Below, one piece after another: positions 29,329-37,997 of a DNA stretch of 64,000 bases. The notes beneath the pieces were generated by a model, which had not been told where the DNA came from, made no database searches, and saw nothing but the letters and a program-made list of their open reading frames with translations. Every line of letters starts with the position of its first letter. Positions within the stretch are counted from its first letter, which is position 1. Location of the stretch: the NCBI RefSeq assembly GCF_003046175.1, contig NZ_PZZM01000001.1, forward strand, positions 1,001,001 through 1,065,000, in the 5' to 3' direction. This DNA is from Bosea sp. 124 (GTDB taxonomy: Bacteria; Pseudomonadota; Alphaproteobacteria; Rhizobiales; Beijerinckiaceae). The position numbers were made by a program, and so were the translations under genes.

Positions 29329-30061
29329 CGCGTCGTAATCCCTGCGCCGCCGATTGCGGACGCCCGTCAGCCGGTGTCGTCCGGCTTGTCGATGCCTGGG
29401 TTCGCTGGACCAGCTTCAGGCCGTAATAGGTCACGACCATCACCAGCCCGGCGATCGCAGCGCTGTGGGCGAAGAAGCCGGCCACCGATTCCTCGAAGTT
29501 CCACCAGTCCAGCGTCATCTGCATGGAAAGCTTGCCGCCGAGGCCAAGGACCGTGCAGCTCCAGACGCCGTGCAGCGCGATCCCCAGCGCGATGACGCGA
29601 AGTGCGAGCGTCCGCAGCGCGGACGGTGTCCCGATCCCGAACAGGTTGCGCGCGACGCCCATCAGCATCGGCCAGCGCAGTCCGAGATGGATCGCGACGA
29701 TGATCAGGACCCAATACGCCGCGAGCGTGTGGATCTGGCGCACGGTGAATCCGCCCCAGGGCGGCAGGACCGGCGACAGCGCATTCGAGATCAGCACACT
29801 CGTGATCAGCAGCGCGAGCATGGCGCCGAGCAGGGCGAAGGTCACCCCGACATTGAACAGGCTGCGCGGCTCGCGCCGTGTCTTCGGAATGCCGCCCCAC
29901 CAGCGCCGATTGAAGACATTGTGGGCGATGAGCAGGAGGAACATCGCGGTCCCGGCAACCTCGTGGACGAGGTTGCCCAGCCACCAATAGGCGAAGCCGA
30001 GCAGCAGCAGCCCGGCCGTCAGACCATCGAGCCAGAGCCGGGAGAGGAACAGGCGGTTCAC
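29321..30061 (-). CDS. DUF4405-type membrane cytochrome b-like protein
   Basis: GTG start at 30059-30061 with GGAGGTCGCGAC directly upstream. 246 residues, about six spans, with His residues suitably placed in membrane helices (LGNLVHEVAGTAMFLLLIAH, VRQIHTLAAYWVLIIVAIHL), the usual pattern of DUF4405 di-heme b-type proteins. It probably passes electrons between the quinone pool and periplasmic proteins. The neighbouring cytochrome P460-like gene ends 17 bases upstream, so the two could be partners. Confidence 0.85.
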   Translation of the reverse strand: MNRLFLSRLWLDGLTAGLLLLGFAYWWLGNLVHEVAGTAMFLLLIAHNVFNRRWWGGIPKTRREPRSLFNVGVTFALLGAMLALLITSVLISNALSPVLPPWGGFTVRQIHTLAAYWVLIIVAIHLGLRWPMLMGVARNLFGIGTPSALRTLALRVIALGIALHGVWSCTVLGLGGKLSMQMTLDWWNFEESVAGFFAHSAAIAGLVMVVTYYGLKLVQRTQASTSRTTPADGRPQSAAQGLRRDG

Positions 30062-30078
30062 GTCGCGACCTCCTGCGC

Positions 30079-30561
30079 CTATTCGATCGGCGTGCCGTTG
30101 AAGCGGGGAATGCGCGAGCCGGTGAAGAGATGCTCGGCACCCGACTGGCTCTGGTGGCAGGACTGGCAGCGGGCGGTGTTCTCGGCTGTGTTGATCGACT
30201 TGTCGGGCCAGAACCACTGGAACTGCCAGTCGCCCGTGCGGCGGCGCTCGTCGTAATCGGCGCCCCAGCCCTGGCCCTTTTCCATTACGAAGTAGCGGAA
30301 GACCTTGCCCTCGCGGTAGTCGACCAGCACGAAATGCGTACCTGCCGGGATCGGCTGGCGGTTCTTCACCGCATCGATCGCCGCCGGCGTGGTCATGATG
30401 TGCTCGGTGACGTTGCCGCGCTTGACGGTGGTGTAGTGCACCAGCTTGTCGAGCTCGGGGAAGGTGGTGCGGGTGGGCTCGGCTTGGACCTGCCAGCCGA
30501 CTGCGAGAACGGCGGTCATCGACAGTCCAGCGACCACGATCTGGAGCTTGGGGGTTCTCAT
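30079..30561 (-). CDS. Cytochrome P460-like exported c-type heme protein
   Basis: Start at ATG 30559-30561 (MRTPKLQIVVAGLSMTAVLA), giving a signal peptide. The mature protein has the P460-like beta domain (FPELDKLVHYTTVKRGNVTE, PAGTHFVLVDYREGKVFRYF, ADYDERRRTGDWQFQWF) and one heme site CQSCHQSQ near the C-terminus. Cytochrome P460 proteins oxidise hydroxylamine or bind NO in the periplasm, but many relatives in this family have no proven activity. It lies between the cupin and DUF4405 genes in a tight operon. Confidence 0.88.
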   Translation of the reverse strand: MRTPKLQIVVAGLSMTAVLAVGWQVQAEPTRTTFPELDKLVHYTTVKRGNVTEHIMTTPAAIDAVKNRQPIPAGTHFVLVDYREGKVFRYFVMEKGQGWGADYDERRRTGDWQFQWFWPDKSINTAENTARCQSCHQSQSGAEHLFTGSRIPRFNGTPIE

Positions 30562-30574
30562 AAACGCGGCGTTC

Positions 30575-31057
30575 CTAGCGCTTGTATTGTTCGTCGGAGA
30601 CATGCTCCAGCCAGTCCACGGTCTTGCCGTCGAGCGCCTCGGAGATCGCGATATGGGTCATGCCGCTGGTTGCGGACGCGCCATGCCAGTGCTTTACGCC
30701 CGGCGGAATCCAGACGGTGTCGCCCGGCTTGATCTCCTGGATCGGCCCGCCCCAGTGCTGCACGAGACCGACGCCAGCGGTGACAATCAGGGTCTGGCCA
30801 AGCGGATGAGTGTGCCAGGCCGTCCGCGCGCCAGGCTCGAAGGTGACCGTGCCGCCGCTGATCCGCGCGGGCGCGCTGCCCTGGAAACGACCATCGACAC
30901 GGACCGCGCCAGTGAAGTTCTGCGCGGCGCCCACGCTCGGCGGCTGCGAGCCGGCACGCTGGACGGTGACGGGCCGCGACGTCTGGGCGAGCGCTTCCGC
31001 CGCCGGCATCAGGCCGGCGACGACGGCGAGGATCCTGGCTGACATCACGGTTCTCAT
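30575..31057 (-). CDS. Exported cupin, hydroxynitrile-lyase-like
   Basis: 160 residues with an N-terminal export signal and one cupin domain. The metal-binding motif is [14 protein letters not shown] in the first half and KHWHGAS in the second. The wider blocks [28 protein letters not shown] and [13 protein letters not shown] match bacterial manganese cupins with R-selective hydroxynitrile lyase activity. That activity may be accidental; the physiological role of such cupins is unsettled. Unlike described soluble enzymes, this one appears to be exported. Coupled by ATGA to the CMD gene upstream. Confidence 0.88.
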   Translation of the reverse strand: MRTVMSARILAVVAGLMPAAEALAQTSRPVTVQRAGSQPPSVGAAQNFTGAVRVDGRFQGSAPARISGGTVTFEPGARTAWHTHPLGQTLIVTAGVGLVQHWGGPIQEIKPGDTVWIPPGVKHWHGASATSGMTHIAISEALDGKTVDWLEHVSDEQYKR

Positions 31058-31473
31058 TTGGGCTTGAAGACGTCGCGGGCGACGTTGATCGCGGCGATGG
31101 CGTTGGGCCAGCCGGCATAGAAGGCGAGTTGCGTGATTGCCTCGACGATCTCCTCCTCCTTGACGCCATTGGTGCGCGCGAGCGCCATGTGCGAGCGCAG
31201 CTGCTCGGGGCGGTTCAGGGCGATTAGGGCCGCGACCGTGATCAGGCTGCGGTCGCGCTTGGCGAGGCCGGGACGCTCCCAGATGTCGCCGAACAGGACG
31301 TTGTCGGTCAGCTCCGCCATCTTGGGGGCGATGTCGCCCATCAACTGCTGGGCGCGGGACGGCGGCTTCGCCGTTGCCGGCTGAGCCGCGGCGGGCGTCT
31401 GGGCTTGGGCGAACGCCGGCATGGGGGCTCCTAGCAGCAGGACAGCGATAGCTGCGTCACGGATTGATCGCAT
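31054..31473 (-). CDS. Exported carboxymuconolactone decarboxylase-family protein
   Basis: 139 residues: signal peptide ([20 protein letters not shown]), a Pro/Ala linker, then a CMD domain ([40 protein letters not shown]). The CxxC pair of peroxidase-type AhpD proteins is absent, so thiol peroxidase activity is unlikely. CMD-cupin pairs of this kind are often found together and with LysR, reductase and flavodoxin genes. Its function is not established. Confidence 0.88.
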   Translation of the reverse strand: MRSIRDAAIAVLLLGAPMPAFAQAQTPAAAQPATAKPPSRAQQLMGDIAPKMAELTDNVLFGDIWERPGLAKRDRSLITVAALIALNRPEQLRSHMALARTNGVKEEEIVEAITQLAFYAGWPNAIAAINVARDVFKPK

Positions 31474-31509
31474 GAGAGACTCCTCGGATTCTGGATCGTG
31501 GCCGACAGG

Positions 31510-32583
31510 TCAGGTGCGACCGGCGACGAGGGTGCGGGCGAAGAACGGAGCCAGCTTGGCCATGGCGACATCGACGTATTGGGGTACCCAATAGGTCTCG
31601 ATGTGGGTGGCGCCCTCGATCTCGAAGAGCTCCTTGTCCCTGGTGCCGGTGGCCTTGGGGAAGGCGTCACTGGTCATGTAGAGGCTGTCGGCCTTGCTAC
31701 CGGCGATCATCAGGAGCGGCTGGTCGATTAGCTCCATCTGCTCGGTCGCATCCCAGCGCATCAGATCCAGCAGGCTGCTGGTCGTATATCTGAACGTCGA
31801 GTTCGGGTGAGCCTGCGTCTTCCAGTAGTACTCGTAACCCTGCCGATACATCTCGAAGGGCAGCTTCGCGATCTGGGCGTCGCTCAGATTGGCGTCGCCT
31901 GAGTAGAGGATCGCGCCGCCGGCCGCTTCCTGGGCACGAGCCTGCGACACCTGCTGGAGGCGCTCTTGGACGGTCTTCAGCTGAGAATCGGCGAAGCCGT
32001 TGCGGCGGACACGTCCGGAGTTGAACATGCTGAGCGTCGCGATCGACCTGAACCGCTTGTCGACCTTCGCCGCGGCCAGGGAATAGCCACCGCCGCCGCA
32101 GATTCCGAGAAGGCCGACACGCCCGGCATCGACGCCAGCGAAGCGGGTGATGAAGTCGGCCATGCCATGGACGTCTTCGGTCCGGAACTGAGGCTTGTCG
32201 ACGTTGCGGGGCTGGCCACCGCTGCCACCCTGATACGCGGCATCGGCCGTCATCGCGATATAGCCCTCGCCGGCCAGCCGCTGGGCATAGAGCCCCGCGA
32301 CCTGTTCCTTCACGCCGCCGTTAGGGTGGGCGACGACGATCGCCGGATAGCTCTTGTCTGCGGCGTAGCCGGCCGGGGTGTAGACGTTGGCGGCGATGTC
32401 CAGTCCGTTGAGCTTGTAGTTCACCGGATGGATATTGACCTTGCCTGGCTCGTTTTTGGTGATGGCGCCCTCATAGGCGAGGCCGAACGCGTTCTGCTTG
32501 TAGTCTGCGGCATTCGCCTTGCGAGCAACGAACCCTGCCGCTGCCGTTACGGCGGCGGCCTTGAGGATGGTTCGGCGGTTCAT
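31510..32583 (-). CDS. Exported alpha/beta hydrolase, YcjY-like group
   Basis: 357 residues with a Tat-type signal (MNRRTILKAAAVTAAAGF). Features of the dienelactone-hydrolase-like group: AIVVAHPNGGVKEQVAGLYA, GEGYIAMTADAAYQGGSGG, then the nucleophile elbow GLLGICGGGGYSLA, where Cys replaces the usual Ser, as in dienelactone hydrolase. The Asp and His positions fall near MIAGSKADSLY and EGATHIETYW. The substrate is unknown. It is the second gene of the leftward operon starting at 33726. Confidence 0.86.
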   Translation of the reverse strand: MNRRTILKAAAVTAAAGFVARKANAADYKQNAFGLAYEGAITKNEPGKVNIHPVNYKLNGLDIAANVYTPAGYAADKSYPAIVVAHPNGGVKEQVAGLYAQRLAGEGYIAMTADAAYQGGSGGQPRNVDKPQFRTEDVHGMADFITRFAGVDAGRVGLLGICGGGGYSLAAAKVDKRFRSIATLSMFNSGRVRRNGFADSQLKTVQERLQQVSQARAQEAAGGAILYSGDANLSDAQIAKLPFEMYRQGYEYYWKTQAHPNSTFRYTTSSLLDLMRWDATEQMELIDQPLLMIAGSKADSLYMTSDAFPKATGTRDKELFEIEGATHIETYWVPQYVDVAMAKLAPFFARTLVAGRT

Positions 32584-32637
32584 GGTGATAGCCTTTCGAA
32601 TCGAAAATCGGGAATGACGGGCGCCAGGTGGCCAGCG

Positions 32638-33726
32638 TCAGTCCAGCTTCTTCTCGGCGAGGAACTTCGAGACCAGATCGGCGATCTCGACATTGTTCAG
32701 GTCCGAGAACGGGAAGTGCGTGTTGCCCTTGATGCCGATCTCGGGGAGATGCACGAGGCGCGCGTCACCGCCGTGCTTGTTGATGGCGCCGACCCAGAGC
32801 TTGGCCATGGCCAGCCGCACCCGCCAGTTGTCCTGCCCACGCTCCGTCGTCGGCTCGACGGGAAAATTGTCGCCGTAATAGATGACGATCGGAATGCGGG
32901 TGAGCTTCTGGAAATCCGCCGACGGCACGGCCTCGGGCGACAGGGTGCCGGCTGCGCTCGGCATGGCCGGGGGCAGTTCGCCTTCCGGGAAGATGAAGCC
33001 GCTTCCCGGTTCGAACGCAACGATCGCCTTGACGTTCGCGTTCTTGATCGCCGTCAGCCAGCCGGGGCCGCCGCCTTGGGAATGCGTGAACAGGATCGCC
33101 GGACCGGTCTTGGCGAACAGCGCCGCCATCGCGTTGGAAATAACGCCGGCATCGTAAAGCCCGGTGTTTGGCGTAACCGAGCGGAAGAACTGGTCCAGCG
33201 TCTCGGGCTTGCGGTCGAACTGGACGCTATCGAAGAAGTTCGGCCATTTCCCGAGCCGGAACTGATCGAAGAAGAGCTGATCATAGGGTGTGGGCTCGAT
33301 CGTCGTCGCGACGGTGCTGTTGCCGGCGCGCCCGCGGCGCGGCTGGTCGACGAGATAGACCGGGAAACCGCGGCGCAGGAACAGGGTCTGGAAGCCCTCG
33401 CGCCCGTCCGAGGTGGTCTCCCAACTCCGCGCCGACTGGAAGGCGCCGTGCAGCATGACGATGGGGAGTGCCTTGGGGCTCCGGGGAACCTGATAGAAGG
33501 CGTAGAGGTGATCGCCGTGAAGCGACTGCCCTGCGGCAGTCGGCTTGTCGTTATCGTAGGTGCCGGGGGTGCGCACCACCGTCCCGCCAACAGCGAAGCT
33601 GCCTTGATCCTGGATCGCGAGGGGCTCGGCACGATTGGTCTGCTGCGCGAGCGCGGGCAAAGAGGCCAGCATGGCAGCGCCGATCAGCAGCGCCAGTCCT
33701 GGAGTGCGGGTGGTGGTTACAGGCAT
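32638..33726 (-). CDS. Exported alpha/beta hydrolase/esterase
   Basis: 362 residues, signal peptide MPVTTTRTPGLALLIGAAML with cleavage near ALAQ. Catalytic features: oxyanion loop MLHGAFQSARSWETT, nucleophile in ILFTHSQGGGPGW, acid likely in IVIYYGDNFPVEP and His in KGNTHFPFSD. It is the first gene of a run of seven leftward genes, and an array of ATTAG/CTAAT half-sites lies upstream. The fold is that of secreted esterases acting on small lipophilic esters; the substrate is not known. Confidence 0.88.
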   Translation of the reverse strand: MPVTTTRTPGLALLIGAAMLASLPALAQQTNRAEPLAIQDQGSFAVGGTVVRTPGTYDNDKPTAAGQSLHGDHLYAFYQVPRSPKALPIVMLHGAFQSARSWETTSDGREGFQTLFLRRGFPVYLVDQPRRGRAGNSTVATTIEPTPYDQLFFDQFRLGKWPNFFDSVQFDRKPETLDQFFRSVTPNTGLYDAGVISNAMAALFAKTGPAILFTHSQGGGPGWLTAIKNANVKAIVAFEPGSGFIFPEGELPPAMPSAAGTLSPEAVPSADFQKLTRIPIVIYYGDNFPVEPTTERGQDNWRVRLAMAKLWVGAINKHGGDARLVHLPEIGIKGNTHFPFSDLNNVEIADLVSKFLAEKKLD

Positions 33727-33758
33727 TGGTCCCTCGGTCGCTAACAGCGTCCGATGAA

Positions 33759-33823
33759 CCTAATGGCCCGTGCAGTCTTCGATTAGGCGCCTTAACCCAC
33801 TAGGACCAATTAGCGGATCTAAT
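33759..33823. promoter_or_regulatory. ATTAG/CTAAT half-site cluster upstream of the hydrolase operon
   Basis: Two inverted pairs: CCTAAT at 33759-33764 with ATTAGG at 33782-33787, and ATTAG at 33809-33813 with CTAAT at 33819-33823. GATTAGGCGC at 33781-33790 is identical to 27380-27389 in front of the LysR gene, and TGCAGTC also occurs beside both. Repeated AT-rich dyads of this spacing are the usual form of LysR sites. The LysR at 27425 is the obvious candidate. Confidence 0.55.
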
Positions 33824-33890
33824 GAATCGCCGGTTAGCCGCTCCAACGAACGTCGGCTTAGCGCCGCTCGCTCAACGGCGGCTATTGGCG

Positions 33891-35424
33891 GATACCGTTG
33901 AAAAAGTCGGCATTGCTGGGGACGTGAAGTCCTGATTCAGTTGTCCTTGGTCGGAGGGCGGCGCGATGATGGGCGAACGGCGGGTGGCGCAAGAGGCTCT
34001 GTTCTACGAGTTCAGCCTTGAGCGTCATGTGCCAGCCGGTCACTGGGTGCGCGCCATCGATCGCTTCGTTGATCTCTCGGATATCCGCGCGCATCTGCGA
34101 CCGTTCTACAGCGAGATGGGGCGGCCCTCGATCGATCCGGAGCTGATGATCCGGATGCTGCTCATCGGCTATTGCTTCGGCATCCGCTCGGAGCGGCGAC
34201 TTTGCGAGGAAGTGCATCTCAATCTGGCCTATCGCTGGTTCTGTCGGCTCGGGCTCGACGGCGACGTGCCTGATCACTCGACCTTCTCGAAGAACCGGCA
34301 TGGTCGCTTCCGTGAGAGCGATCTCTTGAGGGAGCTGTTCGAGACGACGGTTCGGCGCTGCATCGAGGAAGGCCTCGTCGGCGGCGAAGGCTTCGCGGTC
34401 GATGCCAGCCTGATCAAGGCCGACGCGAACAAGCAACGCTCGGCCGAAGCGTCCGAGCCGGTCGATTGGGACGATCTCGCCCGGACACGGCGCTCGGTGC
34501 GCGAGTATCTCGACACGCTCGACAATGCCGCCTGGGGCGCAGCCAGTGAGGCAAAGCCGAAGTTCGTCTCGCGCTCTGATCCGGCGGCGCAATGGACCGG
34601 AGCCCTGAAGGGCCACGCCTTCTTCGCTTACGCCACCAACTATCTGATCGACCTCGATCACGCTGTCATCGTCGATGTCGAGGCCAGCCGTGCCATCCGC
34701 CAGGCCGAGGTCGGCTCGACCCGCATCATGCTCGATCGAACGCAAGAACGCTTCGGCCTCTGGCCCGAGAGGCTCGCCGCCGACAGCGCCTACGGCTCGG
34801 CCGAGAACCTCGCCTGGCTGGTGCACGAGCGCGGGATCGAGCCGCATATCCCGGTCTTCGACAAATCCCAGCGCAGCGACGGCACCTTCAGCCGCTCCGA
34901 CTTCGGCTATGACCACGACCGCGATCTCTACATCTGCCCGGGCGGGAAGGAGCTGAGGCAGCGCCAGAAGGTCTATCGAACCGAGCGCCCGCTCGTCGAT
35001 GAGAACGGGCTGATGCGCTACCACGCCAGCAAATTTGCCTGCGACGCCTGCTCGCTGAAGCCGCAGTGCTGCCCCAACACGCCGGCCCGCAAAATCCTGC
35101 GCTCGATCCACGAGGGCGCCCGCGACATGGCCAGGGACATCGCGCAGACCGACGCCTATGTCGTCTCGCGGCGAGAGCGGAAGAAGGTCGAGATGCTCTT
35201 CGCCCATCTCAAGCGCATCCTGAGGCTCGACCGGCTGCGCCTACGCGGACCCAACGGCGCCAGAGACGAGTTCCATCTCGCCGCAGCAGCCCAGAACCTC
35301 AGGAAGCTCGCCAAGCTCCTGCAAAACGGGCCGCAGATCAGGCCCGCATAAGAGAGCGAGCTTCGATCAGCCAAATCTGGAACGAGGCAACAACCCGATC
35401 CAAGCCGACTTTTTCAACGGTATC
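33891..35424 (+). mobile_element. Complete IS1182-type insertion sequence
   Basis: Perfect 21-bp terminal inverted repeats: GATACCGTTGAAAAAGTCGG at the left end from 33891 plus one more C, and its reverse complement at 35404-35424. The bases GGCG directly flank both ends (33887-33890 and 35425-35428) and may be a 4-bp target duplication. One intact transposase gene fills the element. The length is about 1.53 kb. It separates the LysR/hydrolase cluster from the hydroxy-acid island and appears recent, since ends, gene and possible duplication are all intact. Confidence 0.9.
33966..35351 (+). CDS. IS1182-family transposase
   Basis: 461 residues. The N-terminal region carries the usual RPSIDPELMIRMLLIGYCFG and ERRLCEEVHLNLAYRWFCRL blocks. 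The catalytic DDE fold follows, with Asp in GEGFAVDASLIKADANKQRS, Asp in ERLAADSAYGSAENLAWL and Glu in RRERKKVEMLFAHLKRILRL. A zinc-like cluster CDACSLKPQCCP is typical for the family. Intact and inside perfect terminal repeats, so probably functional. Confidence 0.93.
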   Translation: MMGERRVAQEALFYEFSLERHVPAGHWVRAIDRFVDLSDIRAHLRPFYSEMGRPSIDPELMIRMLLIGYCFGIRSERRLCEEVHLNLAYRWFCRLGLDGDVPDHSTFSKNRHGRFRESDLLRELFETTVRRCIEEGLVGGEGFAVDASLIKADANKQRSAEASEPVDWDDLARTRRSVREYLDTLDNAAWGAASEAKPKFVSRSDPAAQWTGALKGHAFFAYATNYLIDLDHAVIVDVEASRAIRQAEVGSTRIMLDRTQERFGLWPERLAADSAYGSAENLAWLVHERGIEPHIPVFDKSQRSDGTFSRSDFGYDHDRDLYICPGGKELRQRQKVYRTERPLVDENGLMRYHASKFACDACSLKPQCCPNTPARKILRSIHEGARDMARDIAQTDAYVVSRRERKKVEMLFAHLKRILRLDRLRLRGPNGARDEFHLAAAAQNLRKLAKLLQNGPQIRPA

Positions 35425-35493
35425 GGCGCATAATACTCGTCGCCTGCCAGTGACAGTCAACTCTCCATGACCTTCTCGCCTGGCAACCTAGAC

Positions 35494-36171
35494 TCAACTC
35501 GCTGTCGGAAGAGCAAACATTTCGGGGATGGAGATGCCGCGGCGGATGGCGGAGACCCAGCCTTCCTCTTTGATCAGATGGGCCTGTGCCGCGGCTAGCA
35601 CGGCTGCAGCCTGGTCCAGGGGAACCACCACGACGCCGTCATCGTCGCCCAGAACGATATCACCGCTCCGGACTGGGACGCCGGCGACTGCGACCGTTCC
35701 GTCGATGTCGCCACCGAATCCATGATGCGGCCCGCGCGGCACAATCGAGCTGCAGAACATCGCGAAGCCGGACCTGCGCATGTCCGCCACGTCGCGCACG
35801 GCACCATCGATGACCGCTCCGCCAAGATTGCGGTGCACAGCCTCCTCGGTCATCACTCCGCCCCAGACAGCGGTGTCTGCGACCCCCCCGGCATCCACCA
35901 CCAAAACCTCTCCGGGGCGTGTGATGCTAATCAGGGAGCAGATCGGCCCGCAATCGCCCGCCATTACTGTGACCGTGCGCGCCTGTCCGCAAATTCTGAG
36001 GCCAGGTGAAATTGGCTTGATGGCCGCTCTCATAACCTGCGTCCGATTCATACAATCGGATGCGACGGCGGGGGGGATCGCTCGCCACGCGTCGAGTTCG
36101 GCAGTGTCGAGAGGCCTAAATTCGACGTGGTTTTGCTTAAAAGCCATCTTCTTCGCCTTGTTGCGATTCAT
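35494..36171 (-). CDS. RraA-like aldolase/decarboxylase
   Basis: 225 residues from ATG 36171; ATG 36147 (MAFKQNHVEFRPL) after GGCGAAGAAG is also possible. The family core is visible: GQARTVTVMAGDCGPICSLI, VLVVDAGGVADTAVWGGVMT, GAVIDGAVRDVADMR and the metal-site D in VPVRSGDIVLGDDDGVVVVP. RraA-fold enzymes include 4-hydroxy-4-methyl-2-oxoglutarate / 4-carboxy-4-hydroxy-2-oxoadipate aldolases and oxaloacetate decarboxylases. Set beside a hydroxyacid dehydrogenase and a carboxylate-type importer, an aldolase role on a branched oxo-acid is likelier than RNase E regulation. Confidence 0.85.
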   Translation of the reverse strand: MNRNKAKKMAFKQNHVEFRPLDTAELDAWRAIPPAVASDCMNRTQVMRAAIKPISPGLRICGQARTVTVMAGDCGPICSLISITRPGEVLVVDAGGVADTAVWGGVMTEEAVHRNLGGAVIDGAVRDVADMRRSGFAMFCSSIVPRGPHHGFGGDIDGTVAVAGVPVRSGDIVLGDDDGVVVVPLDQAAAVLAAAQAHLIKEEGWVSAIRRGISIPEMFALPTAS

Positions 36172-36192
36172 ACTCAGGGAAAGTCGGAAAGA

Positions 36193-37215
36193 TCAGGCCG
36201 CCTTTGCGTCCCAACCAGGATTGACATTGTTTCGCAGGCGCCCGTGGAACAGGAATTCCAGCAGGATCTCGGCCGAGAAGGTTCGCATGTCGAGATAGCC
36301 GGCCTCCGAGTAGAAGGCGGCATGGGGGCTGGCGACGAAGCGGCCAGCGAGCCATGGTGCCTCAGCGCGCCAGGCTTCGAGCAGAGCCGGCGCCGGCACG
36401 GGCGGCTCCTTGGGGAAGACGTCGAGCCCGGCCGCGGCGAGATGGCCGCTCTTCAGGGCGTCGTGCAGCGCATCGACATCGACCAGACCGCCGCGCGCGA
36501 CGTTGATCAGGATCGAGCCCGGCTTCATCTGCGCCAGTTCGGGCGCTCCGATGATGTTGCGCGTCGCATCGGAAAGCGGAACGTGCAGGCTGACGATGTC
36601 GGAGCGTTGGAGCAGTTCCGCCTGCGTGCGCACGCGCTCGATGCCGAGCCCGAGTTCGTGCCCCTCGGGCAGAGATGGATCGACATAGATCACCCTCATG
36701 TCGAAGCCGGCCGCACGGCGCGCGATCGCCGTGCCGATGCGGCCCATGCCGATCGCCCCGAAGGTCGCGCCGCGGATGCGCCGGACGACAGGTGCGTCCT
36801 CGGCCAGGAAGCCGGTCACGAGATCGGCCTTGAGCCGCTTTTCATAGGTGCCGAGCCCGCGCGTCAGATAGAGCAGCATCGCCAGCGCGTGGTCGGCGAC
36901 CTCGGTGGTACCGTAGTTAGGCACGTTGGAGAGCGGGATCCCCTTCTTCCTGCAGGCGGCCCCGTCGACGTTGTCGTAGCCGACGCCGACCCGCACGATC
37001 AGGCGGCAGCGCTCGAGCTTGGCCACCACATCGGCGGTGATCTTCATCCGGTGCCAGACGAGCAGTGCATCGCAGGAGCGCCAGTTCTCGTCGGGGATCG
37101 CGGCAGGGTCGGTCTCGTCGTAGACGATGTAGTCGAGCCGGTGGCCGGAGACGCCGCGCTCGACGTCGAGGTCGCGCAGATGGGCGTCGGGCACCAGGAT
37201 CTTCAAAGGCGTCAT
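36193..37215 (-). CDS. NAD-dependent 2-hydroxyacid dehydrogenase
   Basis: Start placed at ATG 37213-37215 (MTPLKILVPDAHLRD) because AAGGA precedes it; a GTG at 37245 overlapping the ATPase stop (GTGA) is the alternative. The fold of D-2-hydroxyacid dehydrogenases is complete: VGVGYDNVDGAACRKKGIPL, the NAD motif FGAIGMGRIGTAIARRAAGF, the substrate Arg in INVARGGLVDVDALHDALKS and the catalytic His in ASPHAAFYSEA. It interconverts a 2-hydroxy acid and a 2-oxo acid. Next to the RraA gene (21-base gap) it probably supplies or removes the oxo-acid. Confidence 0.9.
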   Translation of the reverse strand: MTPLKILVPDAHLRDLDVERGVSGHRLDYIVYDETDPAAIPDENWRSCDALLVWHRMKITADVVAKLERCRLIVRVGVGYDNVDGAACRKKGIPLSNVPNYGTTEVADHALAMLLYLTRGLGTYEKRLKADLVTGFLAEDAPVVRRIRGATFGAIGMGRIGTAIARRAAGFDMRVIYVDPSLPEGHELGLGIERVRTQAELLQRSDIVSLHVPLSDATRNIIGAPELAQMKPGSILINVARGGLVDVDALHDALKSGHLAAAGLDVFPKEPPVPAPALLEAWRAEAPWLAGRFVASPHAAFYSEAGYLDMRTFSAEILLEFLFHGRLRNNVNPGWDAKAA

Positions 37216-37241
37216 TGCAGTCTGTCCTTGGGAAATGCCGG

Positions 37242-37997
37242 TCACAACACCTTCTCCAGAAAGCCCTTCAACCGCGCATCGGCAGGGGCGTGGAACAGTT
37301 GCTTAGGCGGGCCGTGTTCGACGATGACGCCGCGATCGGTGAAGAAGACCTCGTCGGCGACTTCCTCGGCGAAGCGCATCTCATGGGTCACGAGCACGCA
37401 GGTCATGCCGTCGCGCGCGAGATCGCGGATCACGCCCAACACCTCGCTGACCATTTCCGGATCAAGCGCGGCGGTGACCTCGTCGAACAGGATCACGCTC
37501 GGCTGCATGGCCAGAGCCCGCGCGATCGCGACCCGCTGCTGCTGGCCGCCCGAGAGTTCGCCGGGATAGGCGCCCTCCTTGCCGGTGAGCCGCACCTTGG
37601 CGAGCAGCGCGAGCGCGCGCTCTCTTACGGGTGCCGGCTTCTCGCCGAGCACCTGCACCGGCGCCATGCAGAGGTTTTCCAGGACGGTGCGGTGGGGAAA
37701 GAGATTATACTGCTGGAACACCATCGAGACCCGGCGGCGCAGCGGAATCAGCGCCTTGTCGCTCTTCAGCGTCTCCACCGCGAACTCGCCGACGCGGATC
37801 GTGCCGGCATTGATCGGCGTCAGGCCGTTAATACAGCGCAGGATCGTCGACTTGCCGGAGCCCGACGGCCCGATGATGCAGACGACGCCGCCATCGCGGA
37901 CATCGAAAGAGACGCCGTTCAGCACGGGAAAGGCGCCGAAGGATTTGTGCACATCCTTGAGCGAGATCAGCGGCGTCGTGGATTTCTGTTGGCTCAT
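37242..37997 (-). CDS. Amino-acid-type ABC transporter ATPase
   Basis: 251 residues from ATG 37995-37997. Walker [10 protein letters not shown], signature [20 protein letters not shown], Walker [15 protein letters not shown] and the switch His in [13 protein letters not shown] are all intact. GlnQ/OccP-like importers use this ATPase with two small permeases, as found here. It overlaps the stop of the second permease by four bases. Confidence 0.93.
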   Translation of the reverse strand: MSQQKSTTPLISLKDVHKSFGAFPVLNGVSFDVRDGGVVCIIGPSGSGKSTILRCINGLTPINAGTIRVGEFAVETLKSDKALIPLRRRVSMVFQQYNLFPHRTVLENLCMAPVQVLGEKPAPVRERALALLAKVRLTGKEGAYPGELSGGQQQRVAIARALAMQPSVILFDEVTAALDPEMVSEVLGVIRDLARDGMTCVLVTHEMRFAEEVADEVFFTDRGVIVEHGPPKQLFHAPADARLKGFLEKVL

